64,000 nt of DNA from Lineolata rhizophorae (Eukaryota; Ascomycota; Dothideomycetes; Lineolatales; Lineolataceae). Positions 1-11,347 of this stretch are shown here, one piece after another. The notes beneath the pieces were generated by a model that did not search any database, was not told the DNA's origin, and saw nothing but the letters and a program-made list of their open reading frames with translations. The stretch is taken from positions 513,787-577,786 of the forward strand of contig MU001686.1 in NCBI GenBank assembly GCA_010093515.1. The letters are read 5' to 3'. Position 1 is the stretch's first letter, and the number at the start of each line of letters is the position of its first letter. Position numbers and translations under genes: made by a program.

Positions 1-1269
1 GGACCAACGAATGTAGACACCGAACCTCACCAGAACAACGATGTTCCATAAGGACAAGTACGTGACATTACTGTGTTGATCTATCTAATCGGTTTTGTGC
101 TCTTCCCATCACTAAAGTTGGCTTTAAACGTCGTGGACTACTACGTCAATCTGCCATGTAAGTCGGTCTCAACGTGGTATGCACTCATTGACCTAAACTG
201 GGTTCTGTGGCTACGGAAAAAGGAGAAGAGCTCATTTTTGCAAGACCTAGTACCATCACGTCTAGCGGCTACGGCACTTTGAAAGGCTTTCACGGCCCCG
301 ATAATCTATCGTGAGGTTGTCCGGGGGGGGTTGAGAAGGGCTTAATTTAGCTCCAGCAAGACGAGATCGTATGTATCCTTGCACTGGCTCACTGGCAAAA
401 GAGGACCGTCAGACTGTCGGAGGAATAGTGCAAATCACCGCAGCTTAGGTGCGCCTCCCGGCTCCAACCGTCCCTGCCGTTAAGGGGTCCGGACTACACG
501 GTCGCACACACCACAATGACCACGCGCGACCCTCGGACCTTGCTGCAGTGGCATCCCTGCCCGTGCGATACTCATGCCATCCTTCTCCCGCGCCCTTCAT
601 CCGTACTCCGTGCATCACGCTAAGCTCAGCTTCCAGATACGTAGTAGTCCGCCCTGTTGTACATAACGTCCAAACAGAGGCAGTAAGCCGACGTTACCAA
701 TCACAGGAAGTTGCGAACGTGCTACTTATTATTGGTACTCCCTTTGAGTGCAGGTTTTGCGCGAGGTACCTAGATCCTCTGCATTAACAGTAGACTTGTC
801 CCTTCGAAATTATTGCGGCAGAATATATGTACTGTTGTGGGCTTCGCTTCGAGGCGGACTTCGGAGCCAACCAAGGATCCGGAAGCGACCTAATCATGTA
901 TGTACATACAGTAGTATGTACATATGTATATGGACGGAAGCCTTATCGATAGGGGAAAAGTTTGGCTACAGTTGGCCATGCCCCCGCAATCTTTCCTACG
1001 ACGGCGCTTCTTCAGACATCAACTAAACATTACTTGGATTGGATTATCACTATGGGAAGGACTGCTGTTCCGTCATTATTATTTGTACTTAAATTTTCTC
1101 TCTACACTCCCTAGGCTCGAAAATCAATAACCTAACATTGGAGACTTTGGTCACACAAGATAGACCAACCGTACGAGAACAATGTAACCACACGGGAAGG
1201 TACTAACATACCAGAACGAGCTGCGCCCACTTCACTCGCTGGCTCTGGCCCCGTTTCGCTCGCCTGTTA

Positions 1270-1499
1270 GCATACGGAAGAGTATATAGCGCAGGGAGGA
1301 GTTCATAGTACAGGGAAGAGTACGCAGCGCAGGGAAGAGGATGCAACGCAACATCCGGAGATACCACACGTAAGAAGGAACTAACCATGTAAGAAATCTC
1401 CAACTAGACGAGAGAAGATTTTGTGCGCGTGAAAGGACCTCAATCATGTGAAATGAACCCGACTAAGTGAGACGCCAACTACACGAGAACACGCCGACC
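1270..1499. repeat. Degenerate tandem tract, period about 19 nt
   Basis: Successive units align at spacings of 16 to 23 nt, most often 19. Examples are GCAGGGAAGAGGATGCAAC, CACGTAAGAAGGAACTAAC and CATGTAAGAAATCTCCAAC, with weaker copies on both sides. Units diverge strongly, so this is an old minisatellite rather than a fresh array. Boundaries are approximate and were set by eye. Confidence 0.5.
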
Positions 1500-1910
1500 A
1501 AATGCCCTTGCGGACCCATACTCGTCCTAAAGCATGATGAGATGGGCGGACAACACACGCGGTCGCACGCGCCAGATCAGTGGTTACAAATTCTGCCATG
1601 TGCAGAGTCGCACCACGTCCATCTGCGCGATGACTTGACTCCCTATTGACTACTTCCGACTGGCAGTGGTGGGATTAGCATGCCTTGCTTCGACCAAGAT
1701 CGGGAATGGAACCCCGAAATCATTTGTTTGACTGCCGTGGAACCGATTGGGCGTCGGCTTCGGAATTATTCACCTATTTTTCGAAGTCACTGGCTCGCTC
1801 GCGTGTACGGCGGCGCGCCAGTCGGGCGGAATAGCGGGGCCGAGGCTATGAGCCCTTTGCAAGGGGAAAACGTGGGCAGATGCCAAAAAAAAAAAAAGGT
1901 AGTACTAAAC

Positions 1911-1920
1911 TATATATTTT
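1911..1920 (+). promoter_or_regulatory. TATA box of the U6 gene
   Basis: TATATATTTT begins 27 nt upstream of the inferred first base of U6, the usual position of the TATA element in RNA polymerase III U6 promoters. The link is inferred from spacing. Confidence 0.6.
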
Positions 1921-1937
1921 TAATAAGTTCATCAGAT

Positions 1938-2043
1938 GTTTGCCTTCGGGCATTTGGTCAATTTGTAAAGATACAGAGAAGATTAGCATGGCCCCTGCAC
2001 TAAGGATGACACGCTACTTCAAAGAGAAGCTACCCGTTTTTTT
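1938..2043 (+). ncRNA. U6 spliceosomal snRNA
   Basis: This is the U6 RNA of the spliceosome catalytic core. The 5' stem-loop is the perfect hairpin TGCCTTCGGGCA at 1941-1952. It is followed by TTTGGTCAATTTG, the invariant ACAGAGA box at 1973-1979, the GATTAGCATGGCCCCTGC block with the AGC triad at 1985-1987, the GGATGACACGC segment of the internal stem-loop, and a T-run at 2037-2043 acting as the RNA polymerase III terminator. No intron interrupts it. The 5' end is set by the hairpin and the TATA spacing and may be off by a few bases. It stands alone in gene-poor DNA. Confidence 0.93.
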
Positions 2044-3115
2044 GCCTTTTCTCTTTTGTTTTCCCCTATTACTTTTGCGATTCAAAAATTTTGGCCAGTT
2101 GCTAAGGTTTGGATCTGAACGCATGGTAGCGAGCCCTAGGACCATGTGACACGGAAACTGTAGGTATGTAGGCGCCCACGCACGGACCTTCCGGAGTCGC
2201 ATGCAAATGCCATTGGACAAGCAACTAACTCCAAGCGCTAGAATGCCTAGCAGATTCTTGCTCAGGCTTTTGGCGTCGTTGGATACCTACGTAAATACCC
2301 GACTGTGCGAGTAAGTATTCTCCTATTTTGATGATACGCTGCGTTGTTCTCTTGATCTCGAGATTTGGTGGAAGTCCTGGCACTCTGCACAAGATGTGAT
2401 GTGCTATTACATCTCCTACATAGTTGGGCTGTACGCTGTATTTACGATCATAAATGCAGTTGCAGGCATTAGCACGCTACACTTCGATTTTCCACGCCTC
2501 TTCTTCCTGGGTGTGCTTGTTCCAAGCTCCCAACTAGCTCGGTATCGACTCCGTATTTCAACCGTATCATTATGGGTCAAGAGCAAGACAGCAGCAGAGC
2601 CCTTCCATACTGTCATTATATTTACAGAAATATCTCCTGCGAGTAAATGCGCGATGCCTTTGCCTCCTACCTACTGCGGGTGCACGCAAATAACACATTT
2701 GTTGCGTTTCTGGAATGCACAATAGACGTGATTAATGACAAATCGAGCTTGAAGCTCCGTGGACTTGCTGGATGCGCCCTGAGCCAATCGAGCCAGCACA
2801 CCCGTAGGCCGGGACCGAGAGCCGAGCTTCCCGTCGGATGCAGGAACGCCCTCGAGTGCCCAGACTCTCTCCCCAACGCTCATCAGTGCGTCCTATCCTC
2901 TGGTTTATTGTTGACGATGCATATTATTTCGCTTTTTGGAGCGCTTTGAACGCCGACTGTGTTCCTGTCAGTAAGTCACTCCCTTCGTCCTTCTCAGAGT
3001 TCCATACTGCGTCGCTCCGTATTACTAGCCGTCTGCTACGTCTTCGGTGTCTAACGGCTCTCGGCACGCCCGGCAGCTTCCGCCGCTCCGTGTACTCGGC
3101 TTCTCTTCAGTCCCA
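2044..3115. other. Gene-free stretch after U6; upstream region of the LCCL gene
   Basis: No gene is recognised. Short overlapping frames on both strands have no domain signal. The last few hundred bases probably include the promoter and leader of the LCCL-domain gene. Confidence 0.5.
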
Positions 3116-5251
3116 ATGGGCCCCTCGCACAGCAGAACCGACGACCCCGAGCGCGCGAACCTCCTCCGATTCCCACGCTATCGCGACGATGCGACGAGCA
3201 CAATGAGCTCCGATGAGGACACCGTTACCGGTGCCGACAACTCCCCCCCCTCCACCAGCCAGCAGCATCAGCATCAGCATCAGCGCCACGCCGGCCGCTC
3301 TTACGAGTCCGATGATGATGATCCTGTCGGCCTTAGCGACAGCAGCCGCTCTTCCTCCGAGCGTATCAAAAAGTACGTTCCGCCGCGGCTGCGGAAAGTC
3401 TGGGGCGCCGTCGTGAGATGGGTCGAGGGTCCGCAGCCGCCACGGCCGTACAGGATCGAGCCCTTCTTCCCGCGCATCCAGACCGCGCCGCTCCGCCTCC
3501 TCGACCGCTTCTTTCCCAAGAGAAAGTACAAGCTATGGCTGCTGGTGGCTTTCTACGCTTGCTGGCTGGCCGCGTTTGCGTCAGTGCTACACGCTTCGGC
3601 GTTCGCGAGTGACATCCCTGGATACGGTGCGCCGGTACGGTTGAGCTGCGCGGCCCGATTCTGGTGAGTATACTGGAAGGCTAGAGAAAGTGATACAAGC
3701 TTAGTACTGATTGCGATGATAAGGTCCGATAGGAACGGATGCGGCCTCAACGGTGATGGGTGCCGGCCATTTGACAATTCCACCTTCACCTTTCGTTGCC
3801 CGGCCAACTGCAAACGCGTACAGGTTATCAACTCCCATGCCGTCGGCGCCGAGGAGGTCATCTATCGATCTCTCGTAATCGGAGGGCAGATGGAGACGGA
3901 GCAAGGAGTTACTAGCGAGGCTTACCGGAGCGACTCCTTCATCTGCGGGGCCGCCCTCCATGCAGGCTTTATGAGTAATACGGATGGTGGCTGCGGTGTC
4001 CTCGAGCTCGTTGGCGAACAGCAGGAATACCCGAGCACGAGTTCAAACGGCATCAGGAGTGTTAGCTTTGATAGCTACTTCCCACAGTCTTTCAGATTTG
4101 TTAAGGGGACGGCATCGCAGTGCAAAGATCTGCGCTGGCCGCTCCTGGCCGTTTCTCTCACGTTTACCGTTCTACTTTCACTCTTCACTACCTCGCCACT
4201 CGTCTTTTTTGCCTCTCTGTTCGCGGGTATCTTCTTCCACGTCGCGCTCGCGTCGGATCCACCTAACATGTCGAACTATTACGCCATAGTATCAACGGCC
4301 CTAGGACGTTTTCTCCCGGCTGCCTTTTGTGCCGCCGCCATCTACCGCTTTGCCGTGCGCCGCAGCCTCACGGATCTAACGGCGCAGGTCGAGAAAACGG
4401 TCCTCTGGTTGGGCGCCTGCTGGGTCGGCGCGCTGAACAACTACACCTTCGACAAAATCCCCATCCAACGATTAACGCCTCACGATCTGCACCAACAGCC
4501 AGGCGCCATAACTGCACTCGTAATCGTCGTTCTCGTCATCTTCACTATTGCACTGGGCCAAGCATGGGCGCTGCGAGTCGAGGGCCGCATGCCGCGGTAC
4601 CTGGCCATCTACGTGACCATGGGTGTGTGCCTCCTGCTACTCGTCGCTGTTCCCCGCATGAACGTCCGCATCCACCACTACATTCTTGCACTGCTATTAC
4701 TCCCGGGCACTTCAATGCAGAATCGACCGTCGCTACTATACCAGGGCTTGCTAGTCGGCCTCTTCATCAATGGGACCGCGCGCTGGGGGTTCGACTCGAT
4801 CCTACAGACGCCGGCCGAGCTGCGAGGCGACGCCAAGCTGGGTACCTTGATCCCGACTGTGCTAGAGCCGCAGATCAACGCGCCGGACGCAGCGCGCGGG
4901 ATCCCGGCCAACGTGACGTTTGAGTGGGCCAGCCCGCTGCCGGACGGCTGGGATGGCGTCAGCGTGCTGGTGAACGACGTCGAGCGGTTCAAGGGCTACG
5001 AGGACGAAGGTCCGGGCAAGGAAAGCTTCACGTGGGTGAGGAGCGAGGAGCACGAAGGCCTGCCGGAGTACTTTCGGTTCGCGTACCTGAGCGGAAGCGG
5101 AGTCGGAGATTACTCCAAGGCTGGTAAGTGGGGTGCAGAGTATGAGTGGACACCTATGGAGCCGGGGCCGAGCATCTCAGGCAGTGATTCGAGCATGAAC
5201 GGCGACGAGGACGAGGGCACCAGTGAAAGTGGTGAGGACGGGACGGGGTAG
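3116..5251 (+). CDS. LCCL-domain multi-pass membrane protein
   Basis: Exons 3116-3663 and 3724-5251 give a 691-residue protein; the 60-nt intron (GTGAGT...AAG) joins two frames in phase. The acidic, Ser- and His/Gln-rich N-terminal region (about 1-138) looks cytosolic. One membrane segment follows (about 140-160), then an LCCL domain (about 183-300) with the typical RNGCGLNGDGC opening, a YRSDSFICGAALHAG core and paired cysteines. After this come about six or seven further membrane segments and a hydrophilic acidic tail. Fungal proteins with this layout are conserved, but their biochemical role is not established; the LCCL fold is thought to act in the lumen or outside the cell. An in-frame ATG at 3203 is an alternative start. 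Family assignment is strong and function unknown. Confidence 0.9.
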
Positions 5252-8200
5252 ATATGTGAGGACCGGAATCGCAAGGGAGTTATATTGTCTTGGTGTTGAT
5301 GTGTGGTTTTTTTGCTGCGCTCTTTGCATGGCCGGCGCGTTTCGATACCTGAGGTGGGGAACTCTGAAGGGGGGCCATTGGTGACATGGGCGGCATAGGA
5401 CGGTTGTTTGGCTTATAACTTTGAGAGAATCCGAACCATATGCGCGAATTGCAACTCCCTGGGCGAGCACAAGAGTGTAAGATGTGTCTGGTGATGTGCA
5501 AAGTGAGTCACTCGAAAGGAATTGCGGGAGAATGGAGCAAATTTCAGATGGAAGAGAAACATCGAGAATGGCTATAATCTCTTACCTAGAGCCTGGTCCT
5601 TACAAGCATTGTCCGCCGGGAGCGCTGGGGCAGATGCTGTTACAGTCGTGCGCAGATATGATGCAACCCCAGAGTAAGAGAAATTCCATCACACTCGATC
5701 CTGAAATATGTGCTAATAACCTCAAGCGTTAAACGACGGTGCATCTCAAATGGGTCCGCAGTTACTTCGGAGGAGGTATACCCGACATTCATATGGAGAC
5801 TTTGCGCAGAGTCCTGCACCATATGGTTCCTTGAATTCCTCCCTTCAGTCGCAGCCAATCCTAGCACATTTTCCACAAGACTCACAAGTACATGAATATG
5901 GAGAGACTTGCACAAATTTCTTTCTTTGACTTCCACATCTTCTTTATTCAGGATCACGATAACTCCCGATATACTAAACCTCCGACGCCTATCGTGTGCT
6001 CCTTCTCAGGGTAACTCAACTACCCAGATATAAATCTCCTGCGAGTCCGTCGGCTAAACCCGGTAAAAAAAAAGAATACGTCTAGTTCAAATTCTAAATG
6101 CCTATCGATTTGAACGAGATATCCCATGTTAAAGTGCTCCCTACAAATTAAGGACGTCGGGCTAGCTCTAAATAGAACAATGTATATCGGTTAGCCGCGC
6201 ATTGTAAGGGTATTGAGGACACGTTAAGCACTAACCCGCTCTAGTCCTACCTATTTCCTACTGTTAGATACAGCTAAATAATAATAGAGTAACACTATAC
6301 CTATATAGCGTCAAAGAACTTAGGAAGAGCCGGCGCTTGGTAAGGATTTCGAAAATTCTCAACACTGTCATTCACCGTATAAGCCTCACTCTCAATCTCT
6401 TGCGCTAGCTGTGGTAATATCGCCTTGGCCCTTTCGTTGAGCTCTTCCCTTTTAAGAATGACTATTCTCGAGCGAGCCTCCATGGCGTGTAGATGTGCAG
6501 GCAAACTAACTACAGTGGCTGTTTGATGTGCGTGGAGCCACTGATGTAGCATGGTGCACGTCGTCTTGGCGGTTGCAGTTGAGCCCGGATTAGCAGTATC
6601 TGCGGTCATAAATATGTACATCTCTACCGCCGTAGTAAGTTGCCCTGTTCATTGGTGTTGATACTCAACGAGAATTAGGCTGTATAAAGACATCCCGTTG
6701 CCCTGCCACGGAAATATGTACTATGATATGCAAGGCACACATGCAGTCTTACTACTATGAGAGCCTAGCTGGCAGGAAGGCGGGGACAGAGCCCCTTTTT
6801 ATACATAAGAGGCCTATAATGGTTAAGCCGAGATACTATGGCTACTACTGTTTCTAAAAGGAGTATGATTTAGGACCCTAGGTTTAGGTCGAACACAGCA
6901 ACGTTTAGGTTAAGGTGGAACAGGAGTCCGGACGGAGGTTTGAGCCGGGTAATTACTTGGTAACGAGGGGAAAATGCAGGAGAAAACAACGGTAAGACCC
7001 TCCAAATTTGGACGTAGATTCCCTTTAACCTGCGATTATCTGGTAATTCCGACGAGGGCTGTCCACCGAGGCAGGATTCCACACTCTACACAACGAGATC
7101 TCAAAGATGCCCGAGATTCTTGCAACTATGATTGACGAGGAGAGGAAAACAGTCTAACAAACGGTTGGAGACTCCGGCGCCGCGTACCTGGCACCAAAGG
7201 CGGACTGGCAGGTACAGTAAGTCGTGGAGCGTCATAAATAATGCACCCATTTGGATCACAGGGCGACCGCAGCTAGCAGCGATTCGACAGACGCGACTAG
7301 CCAGACTCACCTCCCTTCCGCGGTAGGTGGTAAGTCTTCCAGAGGGTCCGGACGAGCTTGAACTTGGCCGATGCTTATGTGGCGCTTGCGACGATATCAC
7401 AAGAAATTTCAGGAACCAGTACGAGCACCAATGCTACGAAAGCATGCCAGGGCTAGCTATCGCTCATCAGGCTCTGAAGGAAGCTGCCTAGAATGGCATT
7501 TTATCCACAGTACGACAGAAAAGGTCCACGTCTTCGTCGAGACGGTTTCGCCTAAGATTTTACTGGACCGAAGGGGTTGTTTCCGGACTTGCCGCTCAAC
7601 GTACCACTCTTTCTCATCTCCATGAAACCTAGCGTGTGACAAGGAGGCATGAAGAATTCAGCGAAGTGGTGCATTTTGTCCAAGAGACAGGGTGAACTTG
7701 GCTCTTCCGGAGCCGTTTCCGATCAACACGAAAGTGAAGACTGGGTCAACGTAAGCAATTTATCGTCAAGAATCAGTGAACTCATTGCGGGCTATTATGG
7801 ATCAGCAAGAATGTCTGTCAGGTGAGATAACTGACATCTCTGTACTAGCTAGCGCGTCGGTGTTGAACCATCATCTACATTCTCCGCCAATTCTTGTTAC
7901 AGGACGTCAAGCAAGATCAATTCAGAGGTTTGAAGGAAGCTGTTTCAAGGACACGCGTAGTATATCACGTCGCGAAAATGTGTATTCCGCCTTGTATAAT
8001 ATGCTCTTCGCTAGGTCATGCTCTTCTCTATTTATCGTACCTCTTCTCTAGATAAAATCCCCCAACTTAGGGGGAGAGTCTCCAACTTAAGGACAGCGCT
8101 GCAACTTATTCTAGATGCTATAAATTAAACACGAAATTGGAACTCTAGTACGACGTCACAACTTGAAAACAGCACTACAAGTCTAGCAAGATGTTACAAC

Positions 8201-9258
8201 TTAAGTTAGACACCATAGGTTGATTGCTATATCATTGTCCAGACAAGATACTACAACTTCAGTAAGACACTACGGTTTGGTAGAGGAATTATTTCATGGG
8301 CAAGAGATTATAACTTGAAATGAGACTACAACGTCAGTGGGATGCTACAAGTTGAGCACAGCGTTATAAGTTGATCGCGGCGATACAAGTTAAGGAATTC
8401 ATTACAAGTCGGAGAATATACTATTACCTATTCAAGATCCTACAGTTTGAGTAGCGTACTACAACTAAAGCAGTACTATGGCCAAGCGACGCCCTACTAC
8501 TTGAGCAAGATACTATAATCGAGATGATGTACTACAACTTGGCGGAACTATTTCTATCTAACTCGAGATACGATTTAAGGCGCTACTACCTAAGGCACTG
8601 TAACCTAACTAAGTCCTTACTAGCGGAGTACAATACTATAGCCTAAATCAAGACATTAGGACTTGAGCAAGACGATACAACTTGAAGAATGTAGTATAAC
8701 TTGGAAAAAAAAACCACTATTACCGAAAGCGGGTCATTATAACCTTAACAAGATACAATAATTTGAGAAGGATGACTATTGCGTAGAGAAGGGCGTATAG
8801 TACGGCGAAGGGTGTACAACTCCGGGAAAAGTATATACTATATTTAAGAGAATACAATACAGCAACATGTACTCCTCCCTGTAAAGTAGGCTCCTCGCCA
8901 TGATATAAACTCTTGCCTGTGCTGTACTGAGTTCTATTTCCCAGATGCTAACTCTCTTCCCCCCTAGACCCTTTAAATAGCCAGCAAAGCAAGTTCAGCC
9001 TCCCTTATTCTGGGTGCTTTATCCAATTCAGCAAACCAAATCATTTTTCACAATTCAATATACATGGGGTATATCTCCCTCATCCGAAATTTCACAAGTG
9101 ACGTCCATTTCAAAGCCCGAAATTCCATCGACTGCTCGTTGTTCTTCGAGGATTATAACAGCCTCACCCACATTCGCTTTCAAATTTTGGACAGAGGTTT
9201 AGAATGAGTAGGACTTCCAGACGACACTACTTCTGAAAGCGCAGTAAAGTCTTATAGG
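5252..9258. other. 4-kb gene-poor AT-rich region
   Basis: No gene could be supported between the LCCL gene and the P450. A 106-codon minus-strand frame at 6301-6621 is the longest compact one; it matches no family I know and has no supporting exons, so it may be a decayed fragment. Two related blocks about 175 bp apart begin with GCATTTTATCC (near 7495) and GCATTTTGTCC (near 7670) and may be a diverged duplication. The periodic tract at 8055-8772 is listed separately. A TTTAAATA box lies near 8970. Confidence 0.5.
8055..8772. repeat. Diverged minisatellite, 19-nt period
   Basis: About 35 imperfect copies of a 19-nt unit can be followed, with an approximate consensus of ACTACAACTTGAGNAAGAT. 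Several consecutive units are exactly 19 nt, for example ACTACAACGTCAGTGGGAT, GCTACAAGTTGAGCACAGC, GTTATAAGTTGATCGCGGC and GATACAAGTTAAGGAATTC. Some units have lost or gained bases. There is no coding frame through it. The limits were placed by eye. Confidence 0.7.
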
Positions 9259-10909
9259 CTACGCCGAAACATCGCACGCCCACAAGACGTCTTCTAAACC
9301 TTTGCGCCGCTGTAGCCGGACTTTGGTAGGACTAGCAGGCTTGGAGACGCCAATTGGAAATTTGTAATCGTCCTTCTCGGGAACCTTGATTGACTCACTC
9401 CCCACCGGAGTGACGTCGAAGCCCAAGATTAAAACAGCAACGAAACCACAGATCTCAATCTGTGCGAAATGACGTCCGGGGCACAGCGTAGCGCCACCAC
9501 CAAAGGCCCGGAAGCTCGCGGGATGACGCGACTTCCGATCGGTAGTTGACTCTTTGGCGGAATCATCTTTTCCAGAGATTTGTGCTTGGTTTGACGACTC
9601 TATGAAGTGGTATGGGTTGAATGAAGTGGCGTCAGGACCCCACACACCCTTGTCTGCATGGATAACTCCACCAGCTATTTGTACAACCGTGTCCTTGCGC
9701 AAGAAATATTTATCTGCAAGTAGCGTATCATCAGTCACGTAGCGCACCGATTGGATATCGGCATAGATGCGAAGACTCTCGCGAAAAGTTGCGATTATGA
9801 GTGGACAAGAGGACCGGAGCCGGTGTATGTTAACGGTACGTTTTGTGCCATCGACATCTACAATAGGCTCCAATTCTTTCCGCAGCTCTACAAGCAACTT
9901 CGGCCGGGAGAATACATTGATAACCATCCAGAAAACGGATACCGAGGCATTGACAAGTGCTCCCATTAGCATTCCCAGTTCGGATCTCGCCCAAGCTTCC
10001 TCGGTAAAGCCGTTGCCAATGTGAGCATGGTACCGATTCTGGATCAACTTGGAGGCATCCTTGTAGTGGCCCTCTTCGACGTACTTGATCAGCGCGTTGA
10101 TCAACCTCTTCCTAGCGTTGTTCGCCTTGCGGACAAAGATGGAGGGGAAGACGTCAACTAGAAGACCGATCAAGCCACCTTCGAAGGTCCAAAAGTCATC
10201 GTAAAGGGTCGGGTCCAGCGCGAAGATATTCTGTGGACCATATATGGCTGTAGCTGCAGACAAAGAAAGGCCGCGCTGGGTCCACGCAAAGAGGTCGTCC
10301 AAGTCCTCACCTTCCTTCTTGACAGAATTGGCGAATTTCATCGATTCTCGGAGCGTAGACTGTCCCATCTTGTAGAGCTCCGGGTTCTCCATCAAGACAC
10401 TGTACATCGCGTGGTGGACGTCCAGCATAAGCCCCGTATTCGTTCCATCCTCATTGTTCATGTTATGTGTGACAATTGCCATTGTCTGTTCATCGAAGCC
10501 GACCATTCGTCGCGTCACCTCGGTAATCAGGCTGTTGAAGGACAAGGTCTTGGAGGCGCGCTGAACAAGGCTCGCCAGGGGGGGTGAGGACACCACGTAG
10601 GTCCTGGAGTTGAGCGTCGGCAATGTGACGATCGGTTGCGTTGAATCTGCGCTATTCGACCGTGAGCATCGCCGCACGCGCCATGCGAGGCCAGGAAGCG
10701 ATTGAGGTTCGAACCCACCAGACCATCTTGTAATAGCGTGCGCCATGCCTGATAATGCCAATTATGTGGCCAATCCACGGAATTCGCGACGGTACAATCG
10801 GGGGCTCTCGCGGGTCGCACGGCCGGTTGGCGGGGAAGACGCGGTCGACGAGAGCCAAGACTAACCCCAAACCACCAAGGGCCGCTGCAAATACGGTATA
10901 TCCGTCCAT
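9259..10909 (-). CDS. Cytochrome P450 monooxygenase
   Basis: Exons 10909-10719 and 10651-9259 give 527 residues; the 67-nt intron (GTGGGT...TAG, with CTCAC as branch candidate) restores frame between the membrane anchor and the catalytic domain. An N-terminal hydrophobic anchor (about 4-24) is followed by the proline-rich hinge (PPIVPSRIPWIGHI). The K-helix ExxR is seen as FRESLR, and the haem loop is FGGGATLCPGRHFA with the iron ligand at about Cys454. The I-helix carries GALVNASVSVFW instead of the usual acid-alcohol pair (A/GGx[DE][TS]), a pattern seen in the CYP7/CYP8-like group of fungal P450s. It is probably an ER-bound oxidoreductase; the substrate cannot be told. No biosynthetic partner genes lie beside it. 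Confidence 0.92.
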
Positions 10910-11347
10910 GTCGTTGTTTTGGCACCTACATAACCTGGGACGAGCGGAGAAGATGCCGAAATGGTGAGTTTGTCCGGCTACCCGGCCGCAACACGGGGCG
11001 ATTCGATGGCCGAAGGAGGGGATTGCTGCACGGACCAGCGACTCCTAATCACAATTTCAGGTACCAACAGGTTGGTTGTAATCTTCGCCGTACGAAATAT
11101 CACATATATATATATATATATATATTCAAATACTGGATAGGCGACCATTATCCCTCACTCTTACTCGTACATACGAAGGGATAGGGTTTCCTACAGATAG
11201 AAAACCAACTGAGCTTTCTGTAGGAATATGTGCGCCATGGATTTTAACTCAAATATACAAGATCACTGCAGGCGACGTGACGGTTTACCTACTCAGTACT
11301 CATATTCGTCACAGCCGAACTTTTTTAACTCCAAAAAGCCTCTCTAA
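10910..11347. other. Intergenic; likely P450 promoter
   Basis: No gene. The stretch lies between the start of the minus-strand P450 and the 3' end of the minus-strand PQ-loop gene, and contains the AT microsatellite. Confidence 0.6.
11104..11125. repeat. (AT)11 microsatellite
   Basis: Eleven uninterrupted AT dinucleotides about 200 bp upstream of the P450 start codon. Confidence 0.95.

Larger units (their letters stand above)
1..1937. other. Gene-free left end
   Basis: No convincing gene was found; short open frames lack codon bias, splice logic or recognisable domains. The stretch has a TAC/GTA-rich short-palindrome cluster at 896-931 and a periodic tract at 1270-1499 that is listed separately. 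An A-run lies at 1885-1897 just upstream of the U6 TATA box. Confidence 0.6.

Noticed and set aside
3203-3205. Downstream ATG as the start of the LCCL protein
   Set aside because: Possible, but the upstream in-frame ATG at 3116 gives a protein-like charged lead; kept only as an alternative.
6301-6621. 106-codon minus-strand open frame
   Set aside because: No recognisable family, no neighbouring exons and AT-rich decayed surroundings; not enough to call a gene.
7440-7740. Possible coding pair of duplicated blocks
   Set aside because: The two blocks share a few short strings but not a reading frame, so protein coding is unlikely.
8055-8772. CRISPR-like array
   Set aside because: There are no conserved repeats separated by unique spacers, the unit is contiguous and diverged, and the genome is eukaryotic.
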